Assembly: GCA_910592205.1 (NCBI GenBank)
Contig: CAJVPJ010001156.1
Location: forward strand, 1-11,853
Length of the DNA stretch: 11,853 bases
Direction of reading: 5' to 3'
Source of the DNA: Paraglomus occultum
Taxonomy: Eukaryota > Glomeromycota > Glomeromycetes > Paraglomerales > Paraglomeraceae
Shown: positions 1-8,185 of the stretch, in pieces
Layout: each line of letters starts with the position of its first letter
Position numbering within the stretch: position 1 is the stretch's first letter
Notes under the pieces: model-generated
What the model saw: only the letters and a program-made list of their open reading frames with translations
What the model was told of the DNA's origin: nothing
The model's database searches: none
Program-made: the position numbers and the translations under genes

Positions 1-122
1 TATAAATTTGTGTCTTGTCTTCAAATAATGTAAATCAGGGGGACAGTCAGATCAATTGATGGTCACGCCACCATCTTCGGCATAACCTGTCACACATTTC
101 GGTCGTGCGTATATATTTCAAT
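1..122. other. Non-coding sequence, nothing recognised
   Basis: I see no open reading frame, RNA gene or repeat of note in this first stretch. It leads directly into the short tandem repeat that begins near 123. Confidence 0.5.
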
Positions 123-245
123 CTGACATATGTCAATTCGGAACTGACATAAATTCCAAACTGACATATGTCAATTCAGAACTGACATAAATTCCAAACT
201 GACATAATTCCAAACTGACATAAATTCCAAATTGACATACAACAC
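123..245. repeat. Short tandem repeat containing 12-bp palindromes
   Basis: A 38-bp unit occurs twice (123-160 and 161-198). It is followed by shorter partial units of about 16-17 bp, each built on CTGACATAAATTCCAAA. Each full unit contains the perfect palindrome TGACATATGTCA (124-135 and 162-173). The array then decays into ACATGTC-like sequence near 245. This is a local minisatellite with no coding potential. Confidence 0.85.
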
Positions 246-386
246 ATGTCACACCATCAAGTCATTCTCAAAATCGGGATCGAACTCTTTCCCACAAATT
301 TCTGACGCTTGATTGGTTAATCAGATTGACAAAATCAGAGTCGAGTTCATTGATTAAATCCCTTATTGTCGGATTGTTTTCAGTTG
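246..386. other. Non-coding spacer before the old transposon copy
   Basis: Nothing recognisable is present. Homology to the intact element at 2230-8185 begins only around 387, so the left terminal repeat expected for the older copy is either lost or too diverged to see here. Confidence 0.4.
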
Positions 387-428
387 AAGACACTTTATTA
401 AAACATCTAGCACTTTACATTATTTGTA

Positions 429-735
429 TTATTCAGGTAGTTCTATAGCCCCGTTTCATAAAAACTGTCGCTGTATTCACTACACCAAATCTCTTCAAGC
501 ATGGTGATGCTCTTGCCAACCGACTGTATGCTGAACTAAATTTGTGTCAGCTGCGATGACTTTAATCTAAATAAAAAAAGTTGACAATAAGCATGCGTCA
601 AAAAATATTAACATTATCGATGATATAATATAATACGTACTGTGATTTTGCGCTCAACAGGTACTCGGTAACTATCGGTGCAAGAACTTTTTATTTCCTT
701 CGCAATTGTTTCTCTGCACATCGGTAAGATATTCA
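429..735 (-). pseudogene. HECT E3 ligase 3'-end fragment (decayed copy)
   Basis: On the minus strand this is homologous to exons 5 and 4 of the intact HECT gene at 2322-4652. The stop codon (431-429), the ATTTAG splice acceptor and a Cys codon at the catalytic-loop position are still visible. A deletion of about 60 nt removes codons downstream of the Cys, and a 1-nt deletion shifts the frame near the start of the exon-5 equivalent. The match ends abruptly at about 735 inside exon 4, where sequence equivalent to the region upstream of the gene follows. No zinc motif, N-lobe or start codon remains, so this is a non-functional relic. Confidence 0.8.
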
Positions 736-1129
736 GATAATTTCTATTCGCACCATCCACACAGCACACCAGTTAACACCAACGGGGGTTTACCATAAAA
801 ATACTTGTGGATCCTTTTGCTGAAATTTGTAGTAAAATTGGGCGCAAATCTTTCTATTCCTAAATTAGGTAACAAAAATTACGCCACATACTCACCAGAC
901 ATTCGATATGGAACTTTTCTCACACGTACGTCAGTTGGAATAATAAATGATATAATACGGTCTATAATGTTCGAACGAAATACTGTGCTTGAATTATTGA
1001 ACGTTGAACTCGCCCACACAATTTATGCTTATCGAACACGATCTTGTCTGTTAAGTAGATTTAATCATACGATCATTTGCTTGAAATCGACAGTAATTGT
1101 AGCAGTTTACTGTTAGATAGTAAATGTAG

Positions 1130-1890
1130 TCTAATGAGTTGGCCTAATCGTACGGTAAATCATTGGTACAGATTTTTGGCATTATGGCTAGAATGTTATC
1201 TTTGATGCTTGCATTTGGTAAACAGTAATTATTGATCTAAACCGCGCAGTGATTTGACGTCGCATTGCGGTTAGACTGGAATTATAGACTATATTTTGAT
1301 CTAATCGCACAGCGATTTGCCATCGAAATAATTGGGTATGAGTTTTAGCATTACGGTTAGACTGTAAGCATTAACTATTTTTTTATCTAACCGCACAGTG
1401 ATTTGCATCACGGGTTAGACCGTAAATATAGACTGTTTTTTTTATCTAATCGCAAAATGATTTTCATTAAAAGTTGGTATAAACTCTTAGCATTACGGAT
1501 ATATAAATCTAACCGCACAGTGATTGACATCGAAACAATCGGTGTAATTTTAGCATTACTGTGAGACTGTAAATATACACGATTTTTTTGATCTACGCAC
1601 AGTGGTTTGTATCAAAACAATTGGGTATAATTTGGACTGTAAATGTAAACTATATTTTGATCTAACCGCACTGAAATTGGTATAAATTTTTAGCTTTGCG
1701 GCACAGTGATTGATATCGAAATAATTGGTGTAATTTATAGCACTACGGCTAGACTGTTTAATCTCGAGTTGCATCGAAATAATTGATATAATTTTAGCAC
1801 TACAGTTAGACTGTAAGCGTGGACCTTTATATACCGTATCGAAATAATTTGTACAAGTGTACTGTTTTTTTAATCTGACCGTACGATGAT
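1130..1890. repeat. Degenerate tandem array with inverted GGTTAGA/TCTAACC pairs (old copy)
   Basis: Units of roughly 60-85 bp repeat the same blocks: GATCTAACCGCACAGTGATTTGCATCG, then AATTGGTATAA, then TTTTAGCATTACGGTTAGACTGTAAAT. Examples start at 1234 (GATCTAAACC) and 1298 (GATCTAATCG). In several units GCGGTTAGA and TCTAAYCGC face each other across about 24 nt (1267-1275 with 1300-1308). The array is the counterpart of the one at 5280-6110 in the intact element. Open frames crossing it are chance products of the repeat. Confidence 0.85.
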
Positions 1891-2229
1891 GAGATTGCAC
1901 ATAATATTTGTCTGGCGAATACAATATTACAATTTGACATGTTAAAGGAAGACTAAAACTTTATGCCTCTAATTGATAATGCGATAAAAATGTTTCAATC
2001 TTGACATTATTTTCAAATGTCCAAATACAGATATCTTACGGTTGAAAGACCAAGGTGGCTTGATTTTTTGAAAAAAATAAAAACACTTGCCCGCTCATTC
2101 TGATTAAAAAAACTAAGGAATGGTTCGGGAAAGTTACAGTTTATGAAATATATTATCACACATTACAATCATTTCATTATCGTTATTATCCAACGCGTTG
2201 GCCGGCAATAAGTTCTATTTGTCTAATGT

Positions 2230-2285
2230 TGTTCTAATGATATTTTTTTAGTCAATTCTTGGAGTCCTCCAATCAATATTTTATT
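2230..2285 (+). repeat. Left terminal inverted repeat
   Basis: Read inward from the tip, the shared blocks are TGT (offset 0), ATAT (+10), TTTAGTC (+17), AGTCC (+33), TCAATA (+43) and TATT (+52). The right end read inward on the minus strand gives the same blocks in the same order at 0, +10, +15, +31, +43 and +53. The repeat is imperfect, but this colinearity is hard to get by chance. It overlaps the poly(A) signal of the HECT gene. Confidence 0.72.
2280..2285 (-). terminator. Poly(A) signal of the HECT gene
   Basis: AATAAA reads on the minus strand 37 nt beyond the HECT stop codon (2324-2322). It lies within the left terminal repeat, so the transcript could end inside the element. Confidence 0.6.
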
Positions 2286-2321
2286 AAAATCTAGTACATT
2301 ACATTATTTACATTATTTACA

Positions 2322-4652
2322 TTATTCAGGTAGCTCTACAGCCCGTTCATAAAAACCGTCGCTACATTCGCTAAATGCGCAGTTTAGATCGGCGAAAAAT
2401 TGTTGCCTTTCACCAGCATCGTATTCATGGCAAAGCCAAATCTCTTTTAAACACGATGACGCTCTTGGCAACCGACTGTATGCTGAACTGAGATTTGTGT
2501 CGGCTGCGACAATTTTTATCTAAATAAAAAGTTGACAATAAGCATGCATCTAATATTACAATTATCGATGATATATATAATACGTACTGTAATCTTGCGC
2601 TCAACAGGCACTCGGTAACTACCGGTGCAGAATCGTATTATTTTCTTTCGCAATTGCTTTGTCTGCACATTGGTAAGATATTCGTGGAACCACAGAGGGA
2701 TCGTTTCATTTTCTATACCCCGAGCTGTCCAGTCAAACTGCGCAATGAGCTGGACATTGTTTTCGAGCTCTTGATAAAGGTAGCCACGCAAGTGCGCATA
2801 CCCTGACTCTCGCAATACCTACAAAAATACTTAAGGTTTAGCAGTTGAATTATGTGTTTGGTTTGTGAACAACAATTAATTAGTTACCTGGACCCCTCTA
2901 GCGCCATGCCCAAAGTCAACATCAAAACCCTCCTTAAATTTCTCTAATGTGCATCTCCGAGATAATATAACTGCCGACAATCTAATAAAATTGGCTATTT
3001 CTTGCGGAGAGTCTTCTCTTAGTTGCCGTGGAGTTATATCGTTCTGTTCCGCAAAGGCCAGCAACGCCGCTGAAAATTCATATGTCTCCCATTCCTGCAA
3101 GCTGAGCCTGTCTAATTCGCTACAGAGTGTCCATAGGGGTTCGGAAATGCACTCTAATGCCTCCATAAAATTTATCTCTACCCCAAAAAGCCAGTCTAAA
3201 ACATATGCAGCAAGCCATTTTGGATAAGCAATATCGTGAATGATGGACCACCATAATAGTCTACCCACTAATACGGTCTCTTGCGCCAATGCTGCACGCA
3301 TCTTATGGGTAAGTGTACTGTTTGTAAAAAGTAAGCCAATAATTGGAAATTCCCACTCCCTAATCTGCTCCCAAAAGCTTTCAACAACGTCACGCAATAC
3401 CCCTCCAATGTCCACAGCTTGTTCATTCTGTAGTGAAATAACCGGCGTCGACAGCATATCCTCAACTCTTGCACTACCAGCCCAACTTAATAAATCGTCG
3501 ATTATACAACTGCGGTTGCGGATTGTGATATGCGCCTGTTGATTATCCGCTATACTTAACAACCTGCAGATTGCCAAACGCGTATCGCTCATGTTCACAG
3601 ATATTGCTGCATATGTCAAAGGTGTAGTGGATGATTGGGGAGATAATTCTGGCAGAGGTTGGAAAGTCGGTGATGATGTGATTGTGGGTGCTGATGGAGA
3701 CAAAGCAGGCGATGCAGGTGATGTTGAAAGGACAGGAGATTGCATATTGTCATTACTTGCAGTAGGAGCTCTCGCGATATATAATTTTCTAGGGTGATGC
3801 GTTGTTGCGGCACTACAAATTAAGCAAGGTTACAAATAATGTACAATAGAATTATGTATTCAAAGTACATGCGTGAATGTACATACCTTCGAAGATCACT
3901 AAACGTATAAGAGCCATTGTTATTTGCGATCTGCAAAAACAATCTTCGTCTTTGTTCTTCAATTTCGTTCGAATATTTTAAAAGAAGCCAATTATCTTCA
4001 CCCAATTGTGGCAATGCAGTCCTTATTATGCCGTCAATTTCTTGTGGTCCATCACTTGAGTTAAATATGACATTCGGAATTATATCTGCGTTATCTAGAC
4101 TTCGAACTCTCGGAGGTGGGATTTGCTGATGTACGCTCAAGTCAGCTCTCACGTAAATTAGTGTAACAGACAAGTTAGCTGTTGGACGACCAACTGCTCG
4201 TTGTTGATGTTGGCCATTTCGACGACCACGCCTCGGGGTGCCATATTGGCTGAGTGCTGTTAGTGGATTAAATGGAACGACGTTATTTCTTCTTTGCTCC
4301 GTGGTAATAGTAGATGCGCGATTTCGTCTGAAAATTCTCAGTGTTTCACTGTTGGGAACTTGTTGCCGCTGGTTATTGCTTCTATTGGATTGAATGGCAG
4401 TTTGTTCCATTGTAATTGGTGGTACCATCGGCGCAGATAATGCAGGCGGCAACAGAGAGTATGAATTAATGATAGCCTATTACCATATTAAGTAGTTAGT
4501 AATTTCATCGGCCTTTATGGATAAATTGAAATGAGACTACTTACTCCGCAATGAAAAGTAATTAAATGTTGACAGTTTATGCAAATCATAGAATCTGACG
4601 AGGTGGCAAAGGAATGGCAAGAACAGTTTGTGAAAACGCAAACAAAATTCAT
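2322..4652 (-). CDS. HECT-domain E3 ubiquitin ligase, five exons, 683 aa
   Basis: I assemble five minus-strand exons: 4652-4545, 4476-3887, 3812-2888, 2818-2588 and 2519-2322. The introns of 68, 74, 69 and 68 nt have donors GTAAGT, GTATGT, GTAACT and GTACGT, all with AG acceptors. Frame is kept throughout (2052 nt). Residues 10-34 hold C-x-C-x2-F-x8-C-x2-C-x-H-x4-H, a zinc-binding-like motif. Residues 37-137 are Pro/Gln/Arg-rich with a basic run (RRGRR near 118). A Pro/Ser/Thr-rich linker covers 256-303. The HECT N-lobe follows (VDIGGVLRDV at 366, GRLLWWSI near 416, KFKEGF near 524). The C-lobe has FCTGSYRVP (604-612) and LPRASSCLKEIWL, placing the ubiquitin-accepting cysteine at C641. HECT enzymes take ubiquitin from an E2 onto this Cys and pass it to a substrate. 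The start has AAA before ATG. The exon-1 boundary is inferred from splice signals, a CTAAC branch-like site and the motif. The substrate is unknown. Confidence 0.85.
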
Positions 4653-4713
4653 TTTGAAAATTACGAAGATGCTGTTATTAGCGATCAAACGGATAGGCGA
4701 GCCTTTGTGCGCA

Positions 4714-4720
4714 TTTTATA
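4714..4720 (-). promoter_or_regulatory. Candidate TATA box of the HECT gene
   Basis: TATAAAA reads on the minus strand 61 nt upstream of the proposed ATG at 4652. This would give a start site about 30 nt downstream and a short leader. The in-frame stop at 4718-4716 lies within it, consistent with coding sequence starting after this point. Confidence 0.5.
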
Positions 4721-5279
4721 ATTGAAGGAATCTGTCCCTGGAAAACTGGGAAAACTGTTATGTTTTCCATAAACTTTTGCTAATTAATTTTTGTCTCTGG
4801 AAAAACTGGGAAATCGTCATTAGACAGTCAATTCGTAAAGATACTGCGTTATCCACAAAGCAAAACGAAAACAATTCCAACGCCAAATAGCGTCAACGGG
4901 ATTTACCATAAAAGTACTTGTGAACCCCTTTGTTAAAATTTGTGGTAAAATTGGGCGTGCAGATCTTTCTATTCCTAAATCAGGTAACAAAAATTACACC
5001 ATATACTCACCAGACATTAATCGGTATAGTATGGAATTACTACTTTTGAATAGTTTCTTTGCTCACACGTCAGTTTGGAATAATATGAACTAACTATTAT
5101 GACAAATGAAAGACATAACACTTTTTATAAGGCGCGAACGAAAAACTGTGCTTGAATTATTGGACGTTGAACTCACTCGCACAATTTATGCGATCTTGTC
5201 TGTTAAGTGTAGATTAAATCATCTAATTATTTTGCTTGAAATCATCCGATATCGACAGTAATTGTAGCAGTTTACGGTT
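4721..5279. other. Non-coding interval upstream of the HECT gene
   Basis: No gene is visible. CTGGAAAACTGGGAAA-type sequence is repeated at about 4737-4755 and 4797-4812. GGAAAAC (4749-4755) faces GTTTTCC (4762-4768) across a 6-nt loop. From about 4895 the sequence is homologous to about 765-1100 in the old copy, including the shared GGTAACAAAAATTAC and ACTCACCAGACATT blocks. Both copies have different stop patterns here, which argues against a shared protein. Confidence 0.6.
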
Positions 5280-6110
5280 AGATAGTAAATGTACCGTCTT
5301 CGTTAATGTGTTGGTATAATCGTACGATAAATCATTGGTACAAGTTTTTGACATTATGGTTAGAATGTTATCTTTGATGTTTATATTTGGAAGCTTGCAT
5401 TAATGTTTGTATTCCTATGTTTGCGATAAACAGTAAATATAGACTATTTATTGATCTAAACCGCAAAGTGATTTGACATCGAAACAATTGGTACAATCTT
5501 AGATTGCGGTTAGACTGTAATTATAGACTATACTTTGATCTAACCGCACAGCGATTTGCATAGTTATGAGTTTTAACATTACGGTTAGACCGTAAATATT
5601 AACTATAATTTGATCTAACTGCACAGTAAATTTGCATTACTTGTTAGACCGTAAATACAGACTATTTTTTAACCGCAAAATGATTTTCATCGATTGGTGT
5701 AACTTTTAGCATTACGGTTAGACTGTAAGTTAATATAGTGATTGACATCGAAAGAATTGGTGCAATTTTTAGCCTTACGGTTAAACTGTAAATATTGACT
5801 ATTTTTGATCTAACCCACAGCGACCTGCATCGAAATAATTGGCATAACTTTCAGCATTACGGTTAGACTGCAAATATTAACTATTTTTCGGATCTAACCG
5901 CACAGTGATTTGCATTATGGGTTAGACTGTAAATACAGACTATTTTTTAATCTAACCACAAAACTGATTTTCATCGGAATTGGTGTAAACTTTTAGCATT
6001 ACGGTTAGATTGTAAACATATTGAGATTGACATCGAAATAATTGGTGCAGTTTTAGCATTACGGTTAGACTGCGAAATAATTAATACAAGTGTACTGCGT
6101 TTTTAATCTG
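5280..6110. repeat. Degenerate tandem array with facing GGTTAGA/TCTAACC motifs
   Basis: Unit starts reading GATCTAAC or close variants lie at 5453, 5537, 5612, 5807, 5891 and 5951 (TCTAACC), with an effective unit of about 60-85 bp. Each unit ends with CATTACGGTTAGACTGTAAAT. Successive units therefore place inverted arms opposite each other: GCGGTTAGA 5506-5514 with TCTAACCGC 5539-5547, GTTAGA 5584-5589 with TCTAAC 5614-5619, and CGGTTAGA 5860-5867 with TCTAACCG 5893-5900. The loops are 24-25 nt. The array lies between the two divergent genes and could hold regulatory or protein-binding sites. That function is inferred only from position and regular spacing. Confidence 0.85.
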
Positions 6111-6472
6111 GTCGATGATAAAGAGATTGCATACAATATTTGTCTGACCAATACAACGTTACAATTTGGCATGTTAAGGAACTTTATGCCTCTAAGCCGC
6201 TCGTTTTAACAATGCGATAGAATGTTTGGATCTTGACATTATTTTCAGATGCCGGAATTCAGGTATTTTTATATTTGACGGTTAAAAGATTAATGTTTTG
6301 AAAAAAAATAAAACATTTGCCGCTTATTTTGATTAAAAAATTTAAGGAATGGTTCGGTGAAGTTACAATTTATGAAATATATTATCACATATTACAATAA
6401 ATACTATTATTTGTTATATCCAACGCGTTTACTTGATGGCTGGGGCTAACAAGTTTATTCGTCTGATGTGGT
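6111..6472. other. Conserved non-coding block shared with the old copy
   Basis: This stretch matches about 1870-2229 in the decayed copy over blocks such as GATCTTGACATTATTTTCA, AAGGAATGGTTCGG and ATGAAATATATTATCACA, ending at CCAACGCGTT. No open frame is conserved between the two copies, so it appears to be a non-coding part of the transposon. Confidence 0.65.
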
Positions 6473-6624
6473 GTTGCTCTATATGGAACACAAGCTTTAA
6501 CAATATAAATTTGCGAGATTGTTAACATTTTTATAGCAACCGCCATTCGTTTGTTGCTCTATACGGTGAACAGACTTTGAAACTTGTGGCACTGTTAAAA
6601 TTCTTTATACTAACCGCCATTCAA
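6473..6624 (+). promoter_or_regulatory. Duplicated block of about 75-80 bp upstream of the integrase
   Basis: Two tandem copies, 6473-6549 and 6553-6624, both open with GTTGCTCTATA and close with AACCGCCATTC (6538-6548 and 6612-6622). In between they share TGTTAA and a T-rich TTTATA stretch. A TATAAAT lies at 6504-6510. The second copy ends 18 nt before the integrase ATG, so the duplication must include promoter or leader sequence of that gene. Confidence 0.65.
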
Positions 6625-6641
6625 TTTTCTAACATCGCATA

Positions 6642-8105
6642 ATGGAATCTTTGCTATCTCACTTTGAGACTTCTGCTCAATCAACAGTAAATAATGCTCA
6701 ACGAGCTCTTGAAGAAATCGCCGATATCAACACTTTAGAAATGCATATTGAGTGTCTTGATCAACTCGTGCAAATTTATCGTCACTTGATGATAGCACCA
6801 CACGTGCACTTGCGATTAGAAACTATCGAAAATCTTCGCAGCGCATTAAAACAGAAAGTCAACAGACTTAATTCGTCATCAACTTCAAGCAGAAATCGTT
6901 TAATCCAATATGAAAGTACAGGCGGGAGAAGACGCGTAGTGATACCTGTTCTAATTACGAGAAATTTGCGAGAAGAAGGACTCAGTTGGTCAAATATTGC
7001 CAACCTTTTCGGTATTTCTGACAGAACGTTACGAAGGCGACGCAATGAATTAAATATTCCTGACGATTTCACATATTCAAATGTAACCGACGCAGAGTTA
7101 GATAATATTGTAAGGCAAATAAAAGGAGAAAACCCATTTGCTGGACAAATATTGGTAATGGGTGGGTTACGAAGCAGAGGACTACGAGTGCACCGCCAAA
7201 GAGTTCGCGAAAGCTTACACCGAGTAGATCCATTCGGGACCGCTATGCGTTTACAAAATTTAATCCCACGACGGAGGTACAGTGTGGCAGGACCTAATGC
7301 TTTGTGGCACATCGATGGTAATCACAAACTCATTAAATGGAAATTTGTTATTCATGGCGGCATAGATGGCTACTCCCGTTGTGTAGTTTATCTTAAGTGT
7401 AACCCAAACAATAGAGCCACAACAGTTCTAAACTGCTTTAGAGAAGCATGTGCCACGTGGGGAGTTCCAAGCCGAACTCGAAGTGACCATGGGATGGAAA
7501 ATATACAAGTGGCTGACTTTATGATCAATTATAGAGGTACTGACCGTGGCAGTCATCTATGTGGAACTTCTGTGCATAACCAACGGATTGAGCGTCTATG
7601 GGGTGACCTCAATAGAACGCTAATTAAATTCTTTCGGTTAATATTTATTCACCTTGAGGAAGAATATAATTTTGACATAGACGATGTTATTCAGTTGTAT
7701 TGTCTACACTATGTATACATGGAGCGGATAAATAGAGCTCTTAATATGTTCACAGAAAACTGGAACAATCATTCTATTCGCACAGAGCACAATCGAACAC
7801 CATTGCAATTACGGCAAATTGGAATGACAGCAAATCATTATTTAGCTTATGAAGAATATAATAACATCGATGACAATTATGGTGTTGAAGAAATTCACGA
7901 TAACAATGAACAGGGCGATAATGAAGACGGCAATGTAACTGATGAGACTTTTAGGAATTTATTAACTAGAAATGAATATGATGTCCTAAGAAATCGGTTT
8001 AATCCAATTGATGACGATGAGAATTCTGGTATCAATATATTCCTAGAAACCGTTGCATTTGTCCGACAATTACTTCAAAGCAGATCTATTGAGCATCAAC
8101 CGTAG
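6642..8105 (+). CDS. DD34E integrase-type transposase (rve core), 487 aa
   Basis: A single uninterrupted frame encodes a DDE recombinase that would cut and join the element's ends. Residues 1-90 are predicted mostly helical with many charged positions. Residues about 103-136 look like a helix-turn-helix (LSWSNIANLFGISDRTLRRR), probably for DNA binding. The RNase H-like integrase core runs from about 215 to 370. Its likely metal-binding triad is D225 in LWHIDGNHKL, D282 in RSDHGMEN and E317 in NQRIERLW, with 34 residues between the last two. The C-terminal tail (about 405-465) is rich in Asp, Glu and Asn. I recognise the core as resembling integrase-like proteins scattered through animal and fungal genomes. 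It differs from mariner, hAT and piggyBac types. All three acidic residues are present and there are no stops or frameshifts, so it may be active or recently active. The ATG at 6642 gives the longest sensible protein. Confidence 0.92.
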   Translation: MESLLSHFETSAQSTVNNAQRALEEIADINTLEMHIECLDQLVQIYRHLMIAPHVHLRLETIENLRSALKQKVNRLNSSSTSSRNRLIQYESTGGRRRVVIPVLITRNLREEGLSWSNIANLFGISDRTLRRRRNELNIPDDFTYSNVTDAELDNIVRQIKGENPFAGQILVMGGLRSRGLRVHRQRVRESLHRVDPFGTAMRLQNLIPRRRYSVAGPNALWHIDGNHKLIKWKFVIHGGIDGYSRCVVYLKCNPNNRATTVLNCFREACATWGVPSRTRSDHGMENIQVADFMINYRGTDRGSHLCGTSVHNQRIERLWGDLNRTLIKFFRLIFIHLEEEYNFDIDDVIQLYCLHYVYMERINRALNMFTENWNNHSIRTEHNRTPLQLRQIGMTANHYLAYEEYNNIDDNYGVEEIHDNNEQGDNEDGNVTDETFRNLLTRNEYDVLRNRFNPIDDDENSGINIFLETVAFVRQLLQSRSIEHQP

Positions 8106-8128
8106 ACATAAGACAATTTGTATAATCA

Positions 8129-8185
8129 AATAGAATTATTGAAGTTGACGGACTTTCCGTTTAGACTAAAGATATGTGCATGACA
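8129..8185 (-). repeat. Right terminal inverted repeat
   Basis: Read inward on the minus strand, the blocks are TGT (8185-8183), ATAT (8175-8172), TTTAGTC (8170-8164), AGTCC (8154-8150), TCAATA (8142-8137) and TATT (8132-8129). They match the left end in order and nearly in spacing. The repeat starts about 24 bp after the integrase stop codon. Confidence 0.72.

Larger units (their letters stand above)
387..2229. mobile_element. Decayed left copy of the HECT/integrase transposon
   Basis: This stretch aligns in order and orientation with parts of the intact element. Positions 387-735 match the HECT 3' end at about 2280-2690. Positions about 765-1100 match 4895-5280. Positions about 1130-1890 match the tandem array at 5280-6110. 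Positions about 1890-2229 match 6120-6470, including the shared ATGAAATATATTATCACA and CCAACGCGTT blocks. About 2.2 kb between the equivalents of 2690 and 4895 is missing, which removes HECT exons 1-3 and most of exon 4. Small indels and substitutions run throughout, so it is an old dead copy. Its homology ends at the left tip of the inner element, as expected if that element inserted here. Confidence 0.8.
2230..8185 (+). mobile_element. Nearly complete DNA transposon carrying integrase and HECT ligase
   Basis: The element is bounded by imperfect terminal inverted repeats with colinear matching blocks (see the two repeat entries), beginning TGT and ending ACA. It encloses a minus-strand HECT gene (4652-2322) and a plus-strand DD34E integrase (6642-8105). 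Both are open throughout, with a non-coding array of about 2 kb between their 5' ends. The stop codons lie about 92 and 80 bp from the tips, so coding capacity is packed against both ends. The base before the left tip ends AATGT (2225-2229) and the base after the right tip starts ACTGT (8186-8190), a possible 5-bp target duplication with one mismatch. The exact ends could shift by a few bases. The integrase type suggests a superfamily of the Ginger/IS481EU kind, but I cannot assign it without a search. Confidence 0.75.

Noticed and set aside
608-683. Separate gene in the old copy between the HECT relic exons
   Set aside because: The sequence is the degenerate intron and exon-4 equivalent of the HECT gene. 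The finding listed with these coordinates refers to the relic at 429-735 as a whole.
805-1116. Open frame of 103 codons on the plus strand
   Set aside because: It lies in non-coding spacer of the old transposon copy. The homologous region at 4929-5265 of the intact copy does not keep the frame, and no domain is visible.
1556-1924. Open frame of 122 codons on the minus strand
   Set aside because: It runs across the tandem array and translates the repeat. The counterpart array in the intact element does not keep it open.
5280-6110. GGTTAG in the array as telomeric (TTAGG) repeats
   Set aside because: The motif occurs once per unit within a much longer, different unit and never in tandem, so it is not telomere sequence.
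6782-7312. Open frame of 176 codons opposite the integrase
   Set aside because: It is antisense to a clearly conserved integrase core, with no recognisable features of its own.
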